A stretch of 64,000 nucleotides of DNA from GWF sp964610445 (GCA_964610445.1 CAZSVV010000001.1:1-64000), one strand, 5' to 3'; shown: positions 8,742 to 17,902, numbered from the stretch's first letter. Notes: a model not told the origin generated them from the sequence alone. Numbers and translations are program-made.

Positions 8742-9689
8742 TTAGGCTTGCCCTATCTCGATAACTACAAAGATAACATAGATTAGGAGTAAGACCAAGG
8801 CCTCTGCTTTGGTAAGTTTCTTTTGCGAGCGAATAAATATGTAGAACAGTAGGAGTGATGTAGCCAAGATTACGATACGAATGAGCGCGTGATTGGGCAA
8901 GGTAATGCTACCCTGGTTAAAGATGGTAAATAGCCCAATTAGCAATGTGTTGGTCGCAGCTGACCCTATATAGTCAGCTAGCGCTACCTCGGACTTGCCA
9001 GACAAGCTAGCTCTAAGCACTAGTGATAGCTCTGGGATATTGGTACCCAAAGAGACAATTATTAGCCCGACTACAAAAGGTGACCAATCAAAAGTGGTGG
9101 CAAAGTATTCGGCTGTATTAACCATAAACTGAGATGCAACCAAGATTATGACGACACCAGCAACCACTTTGATAAAACGATGCTCACTCTTGTGCGTTAG
9201 GCTAGTGAGCCTAGACACTATCTTGTCGTAGAGACTCTCTTTGCGTGATAAAACAACAAACAGAACCAAGTATAGGATAACTAATAAGACTCCTTCCCAA
9301 ATATGGAGAGTCCTGTCAGCAATTAAGAGTGCTGGAGCTAATATGGTGACGAGCGATAGGATTAACTGTTTGCGGTGCATGACCTTGGGTAAGTTGACGG
9401 AGCTACCAAAGAGCCCGAGGAGCGGAATAACTAAGAGAAACACCACGAGAGTCCCACCAATCAAGTTGCCGACCATAAACGAGGCTTCATCTCTATAGAG
9501 TGCAGTGATCCCGATTGTGGTCTCTGGGAGCGAAGTCATGATGCCGAGGATAAAAAAGGAGAGAGTAAAGGCTGAGATGTGTAGTGTTCTAGCAAGACTC
9601 GTGATCGCACCCACTACCAACCCGGTGCCCCACCAGAGTGCGAGTGCTGAGACTAAAAAGATACCGAGCTGTGTCAGGAGGTCGAACAT
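8742..9689 (-). CDS. CaCA-family sodium/calcium exchanger
   Basis: 315 residues with about ten transmembrane segments and the two alpha repeats of the cation/Ca2+ antiporter superfamily: ILGIMTSLPETTIGI with GNLIGGT near residues 47-80, and VSLGTNIPELSLVL with GSAATN near 212-246. The acidic residues of the PE pairs coordinate the cation. Expected role is extrusion of Ca2+ in exchange for Na+ or H+; the exact ions are not readable. It lies between a small membrane protein and a hypothetical gene in one operon. Confidence 0.85.
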   Translation of the reverse strand: MFDLLTQLGIFLVSALALWWGTGLVVGAITSLARTLHISAFTLSFFILGIMTSLPETTIGITALYRDEASFMVGNLIGGTLVVFLLVIPLLGLFGSSVNLPKVMHRKQLILSLVTILAPALLIADRTLHIWEGVLLVILYLVLFVVLSRKESLYDKIVSRLTSLTHKSEHRFIKVVAGVVIILVASQFMVNTAEYFATTFDWSPFVVGLIIVSLGTNIPELSLVLRASLSGKSEVALADYIGSAATNTLLIGLFTIFNQGSITLPNHALIRIVILATSLLLFYIFIRSQKKLTKAEALVLLLIYVIFVVIEIGQA

Positions 9690-9700
9690 CGATCCCCTTT

Positions 9701-10159
9701 TTACTTGATCTTAACTTTGCCGAGCTGCATCATAGTCATGCCCTGAACTACATCCATAAAGAGTGCCAAAGCGATGATTACCACCCAACTACTGACGCCG
9801 AGGCCGTAGATCTCAGCAAATCTAGTCACAGAATATAAGCTAACTGCGTTAACTACAAAGTAGAGCTTCATCCAGTCGGAGGGTTTGAGATCTTTTTTAG
9901 TTTTCCATTCTTTATATGGCACTAGCAACATGACGAGAAGTGAGATCATGGTTAACTTGCCACCTGCGAGCATGAGCGCCCAAAATGGAGTTAGTGCAAA
10001 AGTGCCGAGCACCACGTTGTTTGGGAACATTAGGTTAGCAAGATAGAGCACTAAAGTATTGCAAAGAAAAAGCACAAGGAATGATAAAACGATCATCACA
10101 CCTTGCTTGCCCTGTAATTCGCGTTCGTTCAAAATTAATTTGACCATATAAAACTCCAT
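9701..10159 (-). CDS. Hypothetical four-helix membrane protein
   Basis: 152 residues with about four hydrophobic segments (around 20-45, 50-75, 95-115 and 120-145) and a lysine-rich tail. The family is not recognised. A second in-frame ATG at 10147 (MVKLILNE) could be the real start. It is 11 bp upstream of the exchanger gene and probably heads that operon. Confidence 0.55.
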   Translation of the reverse strand: MEFYMVKLILNERELQGKQGVMIVLSFLVLFLCNTLVLYLANLMFPNNVVLGTFALTPFWALMLAGGKLTMISLLVMLLVPYKEWKTKKDLKPSDWMKLYFVVNAVSLYSVTRFAEIYGLGVSSWVVIIALALFMDVVQGMTMMQLGKVKIK

Positions 10160-10197
10160 AGAGTTGTGTAGTAATGATACTAGTGTAGCAGGTTCTG

Positions 10198-12618
10198 TTA
10201 AACGAATGCTAGAGCGAGGACTTCGTCGATTGTTTTGACACCATGAAAAGTTAAATCGTCCCGAACTTCTTTTGGTATTTTTTCGAGATCTTTGGTATTG
10301 CTATCTGGATGAATAATCTCTTTGAGACCAGCGGCGTGAGCGGCGATGACTTTTTCTTTGAGTCCACCAATCTCGAGCACCCTACCACGCAGTGTGATCT
10401 CACCAGTCATGGCAACTGTCTTTTTGACTTTTTTGCCAGTTAGAGCAGAGACTAGAGCGGTTGCCATAGTAACACCTGCAGATGGACCATCTTTTGGTAC
10501 TGCACCCTCGGGTACATGGATGTGGATGTCCTGGGTTTTGTAAAAATCACTCTTGAGACCAAAATCTTTGTAGTGAGTACGGACGTAGCTATAGGCAGCA
10601 CTCGCACTCTCTTTCATCACCTCGCCGAGTTGACCTGTGATCTGGATCTTGCCTGAGCCAGGCATTAAGGAGACTTCGATAAACAGGATCTCGCCACCAA
10701 CACTAGTCCAAGCGAGTCCGGTTACTGTTCCGACAGTGTGCTTTTTCTCGGCTTGGTTGTCGCTAAAGCGTGCAGGACCTAAGAACTTGGCGATGTTACT
10801 GGTAGTAATAGCTGGAGTAGTCTTGCCACTAGCGATACTCCTAGCTACTTTGCGGGCTAGACGGGAGAGCTCACGCTCGAGCGCGCGAACGCCGGCCTCG
10901 CGGGTATAGAGCCTGATAATGCTTTTGATTAAGGTATCACTAAGCTTTAGCTCCTTAGCTTTTAGTCCGTTCTTTTCGGCGATCTTACTAACTAAATAGT
11001 TTTTGGCAATATGAAATTTTTCGAGCGAGGTATAGCTACTAAAGCGAATAATCTCTAGGCGGTCGCGGAGCGCTGAGGGGATAGTGTCTAGCATGTTAGC
11101 GGTTGCGATAAACATAACCTGTGAGAGGTCTAGGGGGATCTCTAGATAGTGATCACTAAACTCGTAATTTTGTTCTGGGTCTAGGGCTTCTAGGAGAGCG
11201 GCGCTCGGGTCACCCCGAAAATCATTGCCGATCTTATCTATCTCGTCGAGCATAAAGACTGGGTTCATGGATTTGGCACTTTTGATACCCTCTACAATAC
11301 GACCTGGCATGGCGCCAACATAAGTTTTTCTGTGTCCCCTAATCTCAGCTTCGTCCCGAATACCACCAAGACTGACTTTGACAAAACGGCGCTTGAGCGA
11401 GCGAGCTATCGACTTGCCCAGACTAGTTTTGCCGACACCGGGTGGGCCTACAAAGCAGAGAATAGTGGGGAGTGAGACTCCATTGTTGTTTTTGGATTTG
11501 GATTTTTTTAGCTTCATTACTGCTAGATATTCGAGAATGCGTTCTTTGACTTCTTCGAGACCATAATGATCGATGTTGAGGATTCGCTCTGCCGACTTTA
11601 GTGAGACGTGATCTGGGGTGACTGTACCCCAGGGCATCTCGAGAGCGTTTTCGAGATAGGTGCGCAGATAACCCGCCTCGGGGTTGTGCGAAGACATTCT
11701 TTCTAGTCGCGTAAACTCTTTTTGTAACTTTTCTTTGTGTTTCTTAGGAAGTTTGAGCTTGTCGATAGCTTCCTGGAGCTCATCCAACTCTTGCTCCTCG
11801 GGATCGTTGTCCTCGCCGAGCTCAGCTTTGATGGTTGCTAGACGTTCCCTAAGGACCGACTCTTTCATGCTTTTACTAAACTTAGCCTGAGTTTTGCTCG
11901 CGATACTTTTTTCTATTTCTAGGACTTTGATCTCTTTCGTTAGTAGGTCGTTGATTGCATACAACCTAACTTTGAGATCTAGTGTCTCAAGTAGTTTTTG
12001 ACGTGTGGTTGTATTTACGTTTAGGACAGCAGCGATTTGGTCTGAGAGCTCGCTAGCTGAGACCCCACCCATCAGACGCATAAAGTTGGTAAACTCCACG
12101 CTTTTACCCATACCAACCGCATCTTTGAATAGTGCGCTTACCCGACGTCCAAGCGCCTCTAGTTCTTCATCAAATACTTTGGACTCTTTGATCTCTTCGA
12201 CTTCGGCGAGCTGGACACTACCCTCAGTATTAATGTTGTTTAGTTTGACCCGCTTAATTCCTTTGACAAGTACGTTTAGCTCATCGTCGTTTTTGAGTGT
12301 TCGCTCTACACTCGCGAGGGTCCCGATAGTATAGAGATCCTTGGCGGTAGGTGAGTCGACCTCACTGTTTATCTGGGTAAAGATAGCGATATGCTTGGGA
12401 TTAGTCGCCAAGGCCTGATTGATCGCGCTAATTGATTCTTTGCGGGCAAAAGTGAGGACGATCTCGTTAGTCGGGAAGATCACCACATCACGAACAGGGA
12501 CGATAGGGACGGTATGCCTAGTCGGGAGAGGGTATATGGTATAGCGCCTCCCAGACTGCTCTGCGTCTGGAGGCATTTCTCGGGCATTATCATGCTCGAT
12601 GTGCTTTGTATCTGTCAT
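10198..12618 (-). CDS. lon: ATP-dependent Lon protease
   Basis: 806 residues, normal length. It degrades misfolded and regulatory proteins in the cytoplasm. Order: N-terminal substrate domain from about residue 36 (VPIVPVRDVVIFPTNE), a coiled region, AAA+ module with Walker A GPPGVGKTS (about 390) and Walker B FMLDEIDKIG, then the protease domain with the serine in PKDGPSAG (about 711) and the lysine in EIGGLKEK (about 753). The first 35 residues include a segment encoded by a palindromic repeat (12546-12580) also found near 37480, so this extension may be a repeat insertion. TACACT lies 8 nt before the ATG. Confidence 0.95.
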   Translation of the reverse strand: MTDTKHIEHDNAREMPPDAEQSGRRYTIYPLPTRHTVPIVPVRDVVIFPTNEIVLTFARKESISAINQALATNPKHIAIFTQINSEVDSPTAKDLYTIGTLASVERTLKNDDELNVLVKGIKRVKLNNINTEGSVQLAEVEEIKESKVFDEELEALGRRVSALFKDAVGMGKSVEFTNFMRLMGGVSASELSDQIAAVLNVNTTTRQKLLETLDLKVRLYAINDLLTKEIKVLEIEKSIASKTQAKFSKSMKESVLRERLATIKAELGEDNDPEEQELDELQEAIDKLKLPKKHKEKLQKEFTRLERMSSHNPEAGYLRTYLENALEMPWGTVTPDHVSLKSAERILNIDHYGLEEVKERILEYLAVMKLKKSKSKNNNGVSLPTILCFVGPPGVGKTSLGKSIARSLKRRFVKVSLGGIRDEAEIRGHRKTYVGAMPGRIVEGIKSAKSMNPVFMLDEIDKIGNDFRGDPSAALLEALDPEQNYEFSDHYLEIPLDLSQVMFIATANMLDTIPSALRDRLEIIRFSSYTSLEKFHIAKNYLVSKIAEKNGLKAKELKLSDTLIKSIIRLYTREAGVRALERELSRLARKVARSIASGKTTPAITTSNIAKFLGPARFSDNQAEKKHTVGTVTGLAWTSVGGEILFIEVSLMPGSGKIQITGQLGEVMKESASAAYSYVRTHYKDFGLKSDFYKTQDIHIHVPEGAVPKDGPSAGVTMATALVSALTGKKVKKTVAMTGEITLRGRVLEIGGLKEKVIAAHAAGLKEIIHPDSNTKDLEKIPKEVRDDLTFHGVKTIDEVLALAFV
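12546..12581. repeat. Palindromic repeat copy inside the lon coding sequence
   Basis: GCCTCCCAGAC (12546-12556), an 8-nt loop and GTCTGGAGGC (12565-12574), followed by ATTTCTC. The same arms and the same ATTTCTC flank occur at 37476-37507 between genes. In lon it encodes residues just before the conserved N-domain. Confidence 0.6.
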
Positions 12619-12644
12619 AATCTAGCAGTGTAGCTCATAGAGTG

Positions 12645-13331
12645 CTAAGAGTCAATGTTAATCTGTCGCGCTTCACCCGACTTGAGGTTACCGAGCTCCC
12701 AGTCTCCTAACTTGGTACGGATCAGTTGCAGAACAGGGTATGACACTGCCTCGCACATTTTGCGGATCTGACGATTACGACCTTCGTGAATCGTAATATC
12801 AATCCATGTGTTACTCGGTTGTTTTTCGACTATTTCGACTTTGGCAGGAGCGGTTTTTTTGCCTTCGATGGTTACACCAGTTTCCAAGTATCTGATAGCT
12901 TTTTCGGTTATGTTTCCTTTGACTAACACTCGATAAGTTTTGTTGGTTTCGTATTTTGGGTGAGTCAGTTTTTGGGCTAGTTCGCCGTCGTCAGTTAGGA
13001 GCATTAACCCTTCAGAATCATAGTCTAATCGACCAACCGGATAAAGACGTTTTTTTGATTTGACTAGACTAGTCACGGTACGGCGACCATCTGGATCACT
13101 AGTAGTTGAGACCACCTGTCTAGGTTTGTTTACCAGGTAATAGACGTGGCCCTCTGGTGCGCGGAGCTTTTGACCTCGGACTACGACCTGATCGATTGAG
13201 GAGTCAATAATTTGACCGATAACGGCAATTTTCCCATTCACCTTAACAACTCCTTCTTGGATCAAAGCCTCGCTCTTGCGCCTAGAGGCAATACCACAGT
13301 TAGCCATGAACTTGTGTAATCGCATTTTCAT
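12645..13331 (-). CDS. rluB: RsuA/RluB-family pseudouridine synthase
   Basis: About 228 residues. An N-terminal S4 RNA-binding domain (MRLHKFMANCGIASRRKSEA) is followed by the catalytic domain with GRLDYDSEGLMLLT, whose first aspartate (about 99) is the catalytic residue, and a C-terminal GRNRQIRKM. It makes pseudouridine in rRNA; the 23S (RluB) versus 16S (RsuA) target is not certain. I chose the ATG at 13331 over an upstream in-frame start because TATAAT ends 6 nt before it. Confidence 0.85.
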   Translation of the reverse strand: MKMRLHKFMANCGIASRRKSEALIQEGVVKVNGKIAVIGQIIDSSIDQVVVRGQKLRAPEGHVYYLVNKPRQVVSTTSDPDGRRTVTSLVKSKKRLYPVGRLDYDSEGLMLLTDDGELAQKLTHPKYETNKTYRVLVKGNITEKAIRYLETGVTIEGKKTAPAKVEIVEKQPSNTWIDITIHEGRNRQIRKMCEAVSYPVLQLIRTKLGDWELGNLKSGEARQINIDS

Positions 13332-13397
13332 AAGCTTATTATACACTATGAGATAGTTTGATATATACGAAGACTGGTACAATACTTTTAACTAACT
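13332..13397. promoter_or_regulatory. Divergent promoter region between rluB and yibE-like gene
   Basis: On the minus strand TATAAT (13343-13338) ends 6 nt before the rluB ATG, a leaderless arrangement. On the plus strand TACAAT (13378-13383) lies 14 nt before the ATG at 13398, giving a leader of about 8 nt at most. Confidence 0.45.
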
Positions 13398-14417
13398 ATG
13401 AAGTATTTGACGACCATCATCGCTATCCTACTACTGCCACTAGTATTCTTTGCTAGCCGTATCATCCCGATGCCGGATACTGTCGGGCGAGTAAGCAATA
13501 TAACTGATCCGATCCCTGAACCACTGCCACACCGTGAAGTTACTTTGATCACTAATGCCGGCAGTGTCCAAGCACTGTCGTATGACGGAACCAACAATAC
13601 TCAGGTAGGCGATCTCGTGAGCTACAAAGATGAGGGTGGAATTTTTATCATAGGCGAGAAATATCGACTACCGAGCCTAGTTTCTTTGACACTACTATTT
13701 GTGATCGTAGTACTACTGGTGTCGGGTATGCACGGAGTTAGGTCACTGCTAGGACTCGTATTTTCTTTTGTTGTAATCTTTAAGTTTGTACTACCACAGA
13801 TAGTCGCTGGGAGTAATCCAATAATAATCGCACTACTAGCAAGTGTGGTGATACTAATGGTCTCCTATTTCCTTTCGCACGGAGTTAACTCAAAATCCGT
13901 AATCGCGATCATGGGGACACTCGGTGCACTTATTGTCACAGGACTACTCGCTTTGATCTATGGAAACCTAGCAGGACTGACAGGTCTCGGGAGTGAGGAA
14001 GCAGGATTTTTGTTAGATACTCTCCCGCGAGAGAGTTTTTACAAACTACTTCTTGCCGGGATGATCATAGGGTCGCTCGGAGTACTGGATGATATTACGA
14101 TCTCGCAAGCGTCAATCGTCGAAGAGCTAAAGAGCGCCAATCATCGCCTCGGGATGGGTGAGCTATTTTTGCGAGCTATGAGGATAGGTCACGACCACAT
14201 AGCCTCACTCGTTAATACACTCGTATTAGTTTATGCAGGCAGTGCACTACCGCTACTACTACTTTTTGTTGTTTCACAAATTGGATACATAGACCTACTT
14301 AACTACGAAGCTCTGGCCGAAGAGATAGTCCGGACACTCGTTGCATCTATTGGTCTCGTTGCTGCCGTCCCACTCACTACACTGATTGCTAGTTACTGGT
14401 ATGGTAGTCGAAGATAA
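13398..14417 (+). CDS. YibE/F-family membrane protein
   Basis: 339 residues. An N-terminal hydrophobic segment is followed by a short extracytoplasmic OB-like stretch (about 30-95), then about seven transmembrane helices. GSLGVLDDITISQASIVEEL (about 225-244) and the LGMGELFLRAMRIGHDHIASLVNTLVL segment are family hallmarks. The family's substrate is not established. It converges on the ZIP gene with a 3-bp gap. Confidence 0.85.
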   Translation: MKYLTTIIAILLLPLVFFASRIIPMPDTVGRVSNITDPIPEPLPHREVTLITNAGSVQALSYDGTNNTQVGDLVSYKDEGGIFIIGEKYRLPSLVSLTLLFVIVVLLVSGMHGVRSLLGLVFSFVVIFKFVLPQIVAGSNPIIIALLASVVILMVSYFLSHGVNSKSVIAIMGTLGALIVTGLLALIYGNLAGLTGLGSEEAGFLLDTLPRESFYKLLLAGMIIGSLGVLDDITISQASIVEELKSANHRLGMGELFLRAMRIGHDHIASLVNTLVLVYAGSALPLLLLFVVSQIGYIDLLNYEALAEEIVRTLVASIGLVAAVPLTTLIASYWYGSRR

Positions 14418-14420
14418 CTT

Positions 14421-15164
14421 TTATTCGTGGTGAGAGATTAGGGACATTAGAACAATACCTAAGATAAACATAAGGATAGTGGCTAAAGTTTTTTTGCTGG
14501 TTTTACCCTCTTTTAATTCGGGGATGAGGTCAGCGCCGGCGATATACAAGAATCCGCCTGCGGCGATAGGGACTAAATATGAGGCAAAAATCTCTGTTTG
14601 GTGAGAGAGGAAATATCCGAGCACACCACCAAAGACTGCGGTGAGTGAGACCAAGATATTGGCAACTAGAGCGCGGGTGCGGGTAAAACCGGAGTGTAGT
14701 AGTACCCCAAAATCTCCAATCTCCTGAGGTATCTCGTGTAGTGCAATGGCGAGTACTGCTACCAAACCTAGTGTGTCACCAGCGGCAAAGGATGCAGCGA
14801 TGAGCAAGCCATCGATAAAATTATGAATACCATCGCCGATTAAGTTCATATAACCAATGGTGTGTCGTGTCAGATGAGCTTCGTCGTGGCAGTGTCGCCA
14901 ATGGAGAAAGCGCTCTAGCAAGAAAAAGGAAATAAAGGAGAATAGCGCTAACTGAAATGCTAAATGTGGATCCATAGTCTCGACGCTCTCTGGCAAGAGA
15001 TGGAGGAATGCGGCCCCGAGCATTGTCCCAGCGGAGAGAGAGACTAGAGGGAGTAGGATCTTGTTTAAGATGACTGGTTTGATGGAGATAGCTAGGACAC
15101 CAACTAGAGACCCAGAACTAATTAGGAGAGTGGCTCCAATAATAGAGAGTAGTTCGATAGACAT
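14421..15164 (-). CDS. ZIP-family metal transporter
   Basis: 247 residues with about eight transmembrane helices. The metal-binding motifs of ZIP transporters are intact: HNFIDG (H114-D118) in TM4 and HEIPQE (H143-E148) in TM5, with a short His-containing loop HWRHCHDEAH (about 88-97). It imports Zn2+ or a related divalent cation. It is the last gene of an operon with a Fur-family regulator and a CobW GTPase, which points to zinc homeostasis. Confidence 0.88.
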   Translation of the reverse strand: MSIELLSIIGATLLISSGSLVGVLAISIKPVILNKILLPLVSLSAGTMLGAAFLHLLPESVETMDPHLAFQLALFSFISFFLLERFLHWRHCHDEAHLTRHTIGYMNLIGDGIHNFIDGLLIAASFAAGDTLGLVAVLAIALHEIPQEIGDFGVLLHSGFTRTRALVANILVSLTAVFGGVLGYFLSHQTEIFASYLVPIAAGGFLYIAGADLIPELKEGKTSKKTLATILMFILGIVLMSLISHHE

Positions 15165-15167
15165 AAC

Positions 15168-15581
15168 TTAACCTTTCTTTTGACAGCTCCTGCAGAGCCC
15201 AAATAATTCGAGAGCATGGCGGGTAATGCTAAAGCCGCTACCTACGTTTACGTTTTCCATAACATTCTCTAGTCTTTTATCCTGGACTTCGGCTACTTTG
15301 CCACAGCTCTCACAGACGGCGTGATGATGGTGATCATGTACATACTCGTAGCGAAACTTGCCTTCCTGAAAGTCGACTCTCGTTAAAAGATTGGCTGTCG
15401 CTAATTTTTCGAGGGTCCGATAAATGGTTGCGAGATGGGCGGTACTACCTACTTTTTTTGCAACATCTGCCACAGAGAGTGGAGAAGACGCATTGAGACA
15501 GATATCAAGGACTCGTGTTCTGGCTGCAGTTACCTCTATCCCAGCTCCTTCTAATAATTGTTTCGTGCGAATGTTTTGCAT
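15168..15581 (-). CDS. Fur-family metalloregulator, probably Zur
   Basis: 137 residues: an N-terminal winged helix (about 10-80) and a dimerisation domain with a histidine run HDHHHH (about 82-87) and two CxxC pairs (C90/C93, C130/C133) that form the structural zinc site. It likely represses transcription when loaded with metal. The surrounding CobW and ZIP genes suggest zinc as the signal. The paired palindromes at the operon promoter (17808-17847) are candidate binding sites, not proven. Confidence 0.88.
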   Translation of the reverse strand: MQNIRTKQLLEGAGIEVTAARTRVLDICLNASSPLSVADVAKKVGSTAHLATIYRTLEKLATANLLTRVDFQEGKFRYEYVHDHHHHAVCESCGKVAEVQDKRLENVMENVNVGSGFSITRHALELFGLCRSCQKKG

Positions 15582-15590
15582 CAGTATATT

Positions 15591-16493
15591 CTACTGCGAA
15601 TCGATCGCAGATGCAAATGACTGTTCAAGTTGTTCTTTGTTTAGATTGGTCCCAATAACTAGGATCGCTGTTTTGTTATCAATCTCTTTACTTTCTGATT
15701 TTCTAATATCTACACGACTACCTACTTTTTGTAGTAGATAACTATCACTATATCCTTTGACTCTAAGAATATTGTCAGCCAATTGAGATATTACGCGTGA
15801 TAATTTGTTGATGTCGTGGGACTCATTACTCAAATAATAATATTGGTCATACTGAGCATGAGTGTGATGGTGGCCCTCGATTTCTTTTGGATGGGTAGTA
15901 AGGGATGGCTCAAAGATGATACTAGTGTCAAAACTACTATCCCAGACAAATGTTTTGGTACCGAGGCCAATTGATGAGACACGGCTAACTAGTTCGTTTA
16001 TCTCCTCTTTTGTGTGACTAGCTGTTTTTGAGAGGAGCGCGTAGTCTGCCTCAGCGATCTGAGATAGGACTAGAGGGTGATCTACAGCTACACTCCCAAA
16101 GTTGTCGGCGTCGACGACCGCTAGTACTGTGTTTAGCGAAATGAGAGATGAGAGCTCAGGACTAGTTAGGGTAGCGCGGACTGGGTCGGGGTCAGAGAGT
16201 CCTGATGCCTCGATAATTAGATATTCTGTTCTTGGTGCATTCTCTAGAGTGTAGCGGATGACTCTAGGCAGATCGACGTTCGCGACACAACACAAGCATC
16301 CTCCTGACAATTCGGAGACCATACCCAGACCTTTGACCTCGACAAATTTGGACTCCAGTTTGATATCTCCAAACTCATTAAGGATTAATGAGATCTTTTT
16401 TTCTGGATGGTCGTGGAGCAGCTGGTTGATAAGGGTAGTCTTGCCTGCACCTAAAAAACCGGTAATAAGTACAACAGGAACAATATTAGTCAT
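15591..16493 (-). CDS. CobW/P47K-family GTPase (putative zinc metallochaperone)
   Basis: 300 residues. Walker A GFLGAGKTT (12-20), the metal-binding CLCC motif (C66, C68, C69) preceded by ELSGG, and a histidine-rich EGHHHTHAQ stretch near 205, then the CobW C-terminal domain. Such GTPases deliver zinc to target enzymes under scarcity. It overlaps the 3' end of the 146-residue gene by 8 bp and is followed by the Fur-family gene. Confidence 0.88.
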   Translation of the reverse strand: MTNIVPVVLITGFLGAGKTTLINQLLHDHPEKKISLILNEFGDIKLESKFVEVKGLGMVSELSGGCLCCVANVDLPRVIRYTLENAPRTEYLIIEASGLSDPDPVRATLTSPELSSLISLNTVLAVVDADNFGSVAVDHPLVLSQIAEADYALLSKTASHTKEEINELVSRVSSIGLGTKTFVWDSSFDTSIIFEPSLTTHPKEIEGHHHTHAQYDQYYYLSNESHDINKLSRVISQLADNILRVKGYSDSYLLQKVGSRVDIRKSESKEIDNKTAILVIGTNLNKEQLEQSFASAIDSQ

Positions 16494-16926
16494 TATGTTC
16501 TAGACTACCACACTCTTCACATTTACCGTCTTTGTAGTGACCTCCACAACTACAGTGCTCATGTCCAACATGAGAGTCTAATCCCAACGAATCCTGCATA
16601 CCATAGAATGTAGCTTGATTGTACGATTCGGGGAACATAGCGTGGGAAGTCATGGTGGTGTTAGCTATAGTTGAATGCTGCGAACACATACATAATAATT
16701 GTTGCGAGATAGCCTGATTTTGAATATCGTATACAACACTCATGTTGTACGATTTCTCAGTATTATCGACTGATTCTAACCAACTAAGTGTCTCTGCAAA
16801 GTAGCCGCTAGACTCCGCTTTGGCGACGGAATCTACTGCGACAGATGGTGCTTCGACTAGTTGGAAAAAATCTCCTATCAGATCATCTGTTTCGGCAGGC
16901 GGAATAGTAGCATATTCGACTGTCAT
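16486..16926 (-). CDS. Hypothetical protein with C-terminal Cys/His-rich tail
   Basis: 146 residues, family not recognised. The body is acidic. The last 28 residues hold H119, H122, H124, C125, C127, H130, C136 and C139, arranged as a compact metal-binding tail (CSCGGH...CEECG). In its setting between an unknown protein and a CobW GTPase in a probable zinc operon it could bind or hand on zinc; that is an inference. No signal peptide or membrane helix is visible. Confidence 0.65.
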   Translation of the reverse strand: MTVEYATIPPAETDDLIGDFFQLVEAPSVAVDSVAKAESSGYFAETLSWLESVDNTEKSYNMSVVYDIQNQAISQQLLCMCSQHSTIANTTMTSHAMFPESYNQATFYGMQDSLGLDSHVGHEHCSCGGHYKDGKCEECGSLEHND

Positions 16927-16932
16927 ATTACC

Positions 16933-17808
16933 TTAGCGATGTGAATCTACAACACGACTAAATCCATCACCTGCTCGATACTTAACTACTTGGTGATACG
17001 CCATAGCTTGAAGTAACTCTAGCGCTCCTTCCTGAGTTGCAGACTGTGGAGTCAGGATAGATCGTTTATCTAGATCATCTTGGTCTACTAAATACCTGGG
17101 AAAGAATATTGCCATGTCAGGCTCAGGATCGATCTCGAGTACTGGTCTACGAACTGTCATTGGGATCGGCAACAAAGCAATATCTCCAGGATCACTTTTT
17201 GAGATAATACTAACCATAGATCGACTTTTTTCCCAAGCGTCAGCGATATGGACTTGTTGATCAAAGTCACCACTACTTACAAGTCCGGCTGCTCTACTAG
17301 CGGAGATGGCGGTAGACATAACGCTACCCAAATGTCTGGGGTCAGCAATGCCAGCAAAACCCGGCCGACTATGATCACCAACTGTTGCGAGCTGCGAGAG
17401 CGCCGATGCGGTACTAACTAGTTCATCCATATTTAGTTTGTCTGGCTTAGCGGGATTGAGGTGTTCCGGAGTCCAAAAACCATCACTCGTAATCTTGCCA
17501 ATCTGTGCCAAAACTAAACGACCTTCTTTGTAACTAGAATCAGGGTGCACTACTCCGTATGCCAAATAATTCTTGGGGTCTTTGATAACACAGATAGATC
17601 CGATCCCGAGCCCTAAGACAAACTGGATCCCGAGCTGATCTAACTTGGTCCCACCTGCATTGCGTTTTTTAATACTAGTAACAATATTGCTTTCTAGACT
17701 GAGTAAGCTGGGTTTGCTATCTATCAGCCGGGTAGGTCTAATCACATCGCCGCCCATGAGTGAGAGGCCTTTGCGAGATAGGATTTCTTGTATTTCAGTA
17801 TTTGTCAT
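16933..17808 (-). CDS. Hypothetical protein heading the zinc operon
   Basis: 291 residues, family not recognised. It appears soluble, with a GIQFVLGLGIGSICVIKDP segment near 60-78 and no recognisable nucleotide-binding or cysteine motif. The ATG at 17808 is the first start after a consensus promoter carrying two palindromes, one of which abuts the ATG. It is followed after 6 bp by the Cys/His-tail protein and then CobW, Fur-family and ZIP genes, so a role in metal supply is likely but unproven. Confidence 0.65.
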   Translation of the reverse strand: MTNTEIQEILSRKGLSLMGGDVIRPTRLIDSKPSLLSLESNIVTSIKKRNAGGTKLDQLGIQFVLGLGIGSICVIKDPKNYLAYGVVHPDSSYKEGRLVLAQIGKITSDGFWTPEHLNPAKPDKLNMDELVSTASALSQLATVGDHSRPGFAGIADPRHLGSVMSTAISASRAAGLVSSGDFDQQVHIADAWEKSRSMVSIISKSDPGDIALLPIPMTVRRPVLEIDPEPDMAIFFPRYLVDQDDLDKRSILTPQSATQEGALELLQAMAYHQVVKYRAGDGFSRVVDSHR

Positions 17809-17855
17809 ATGCGAACCTTTCGCATATTATATTGCGAACTATTCGCATTTGTCAA
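17808..17855 (-). promoter_or_regulatory. Promoter with twin palindromic operators for the zinc operon
   Basis: Minus-strand TTGACA (17855-17850), an 18-nt spacer and TATAAT (17831-17826). One palindrome, TGCGAA-N3-TTCGCA, fills the spacer (17833-17847). A second and longer one, TATGCGAA-N3-TTCGCATA, covers 17808-17826 between the -10 box and the start codon. Their centres are 23 bp apart, close to two helical turns. Confidence 0.75.
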
Positions 17856-17902
17856 CAAAGAAGAAAAGGGGAGTATAGATATAAACTATTTATCTGGGCA
17901 CT

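Noticed and set aside
10346..12334. Open frames antisense to lon
   Set aside because: They are shadows of a well-conserved gene with no start signals or recognisable products.
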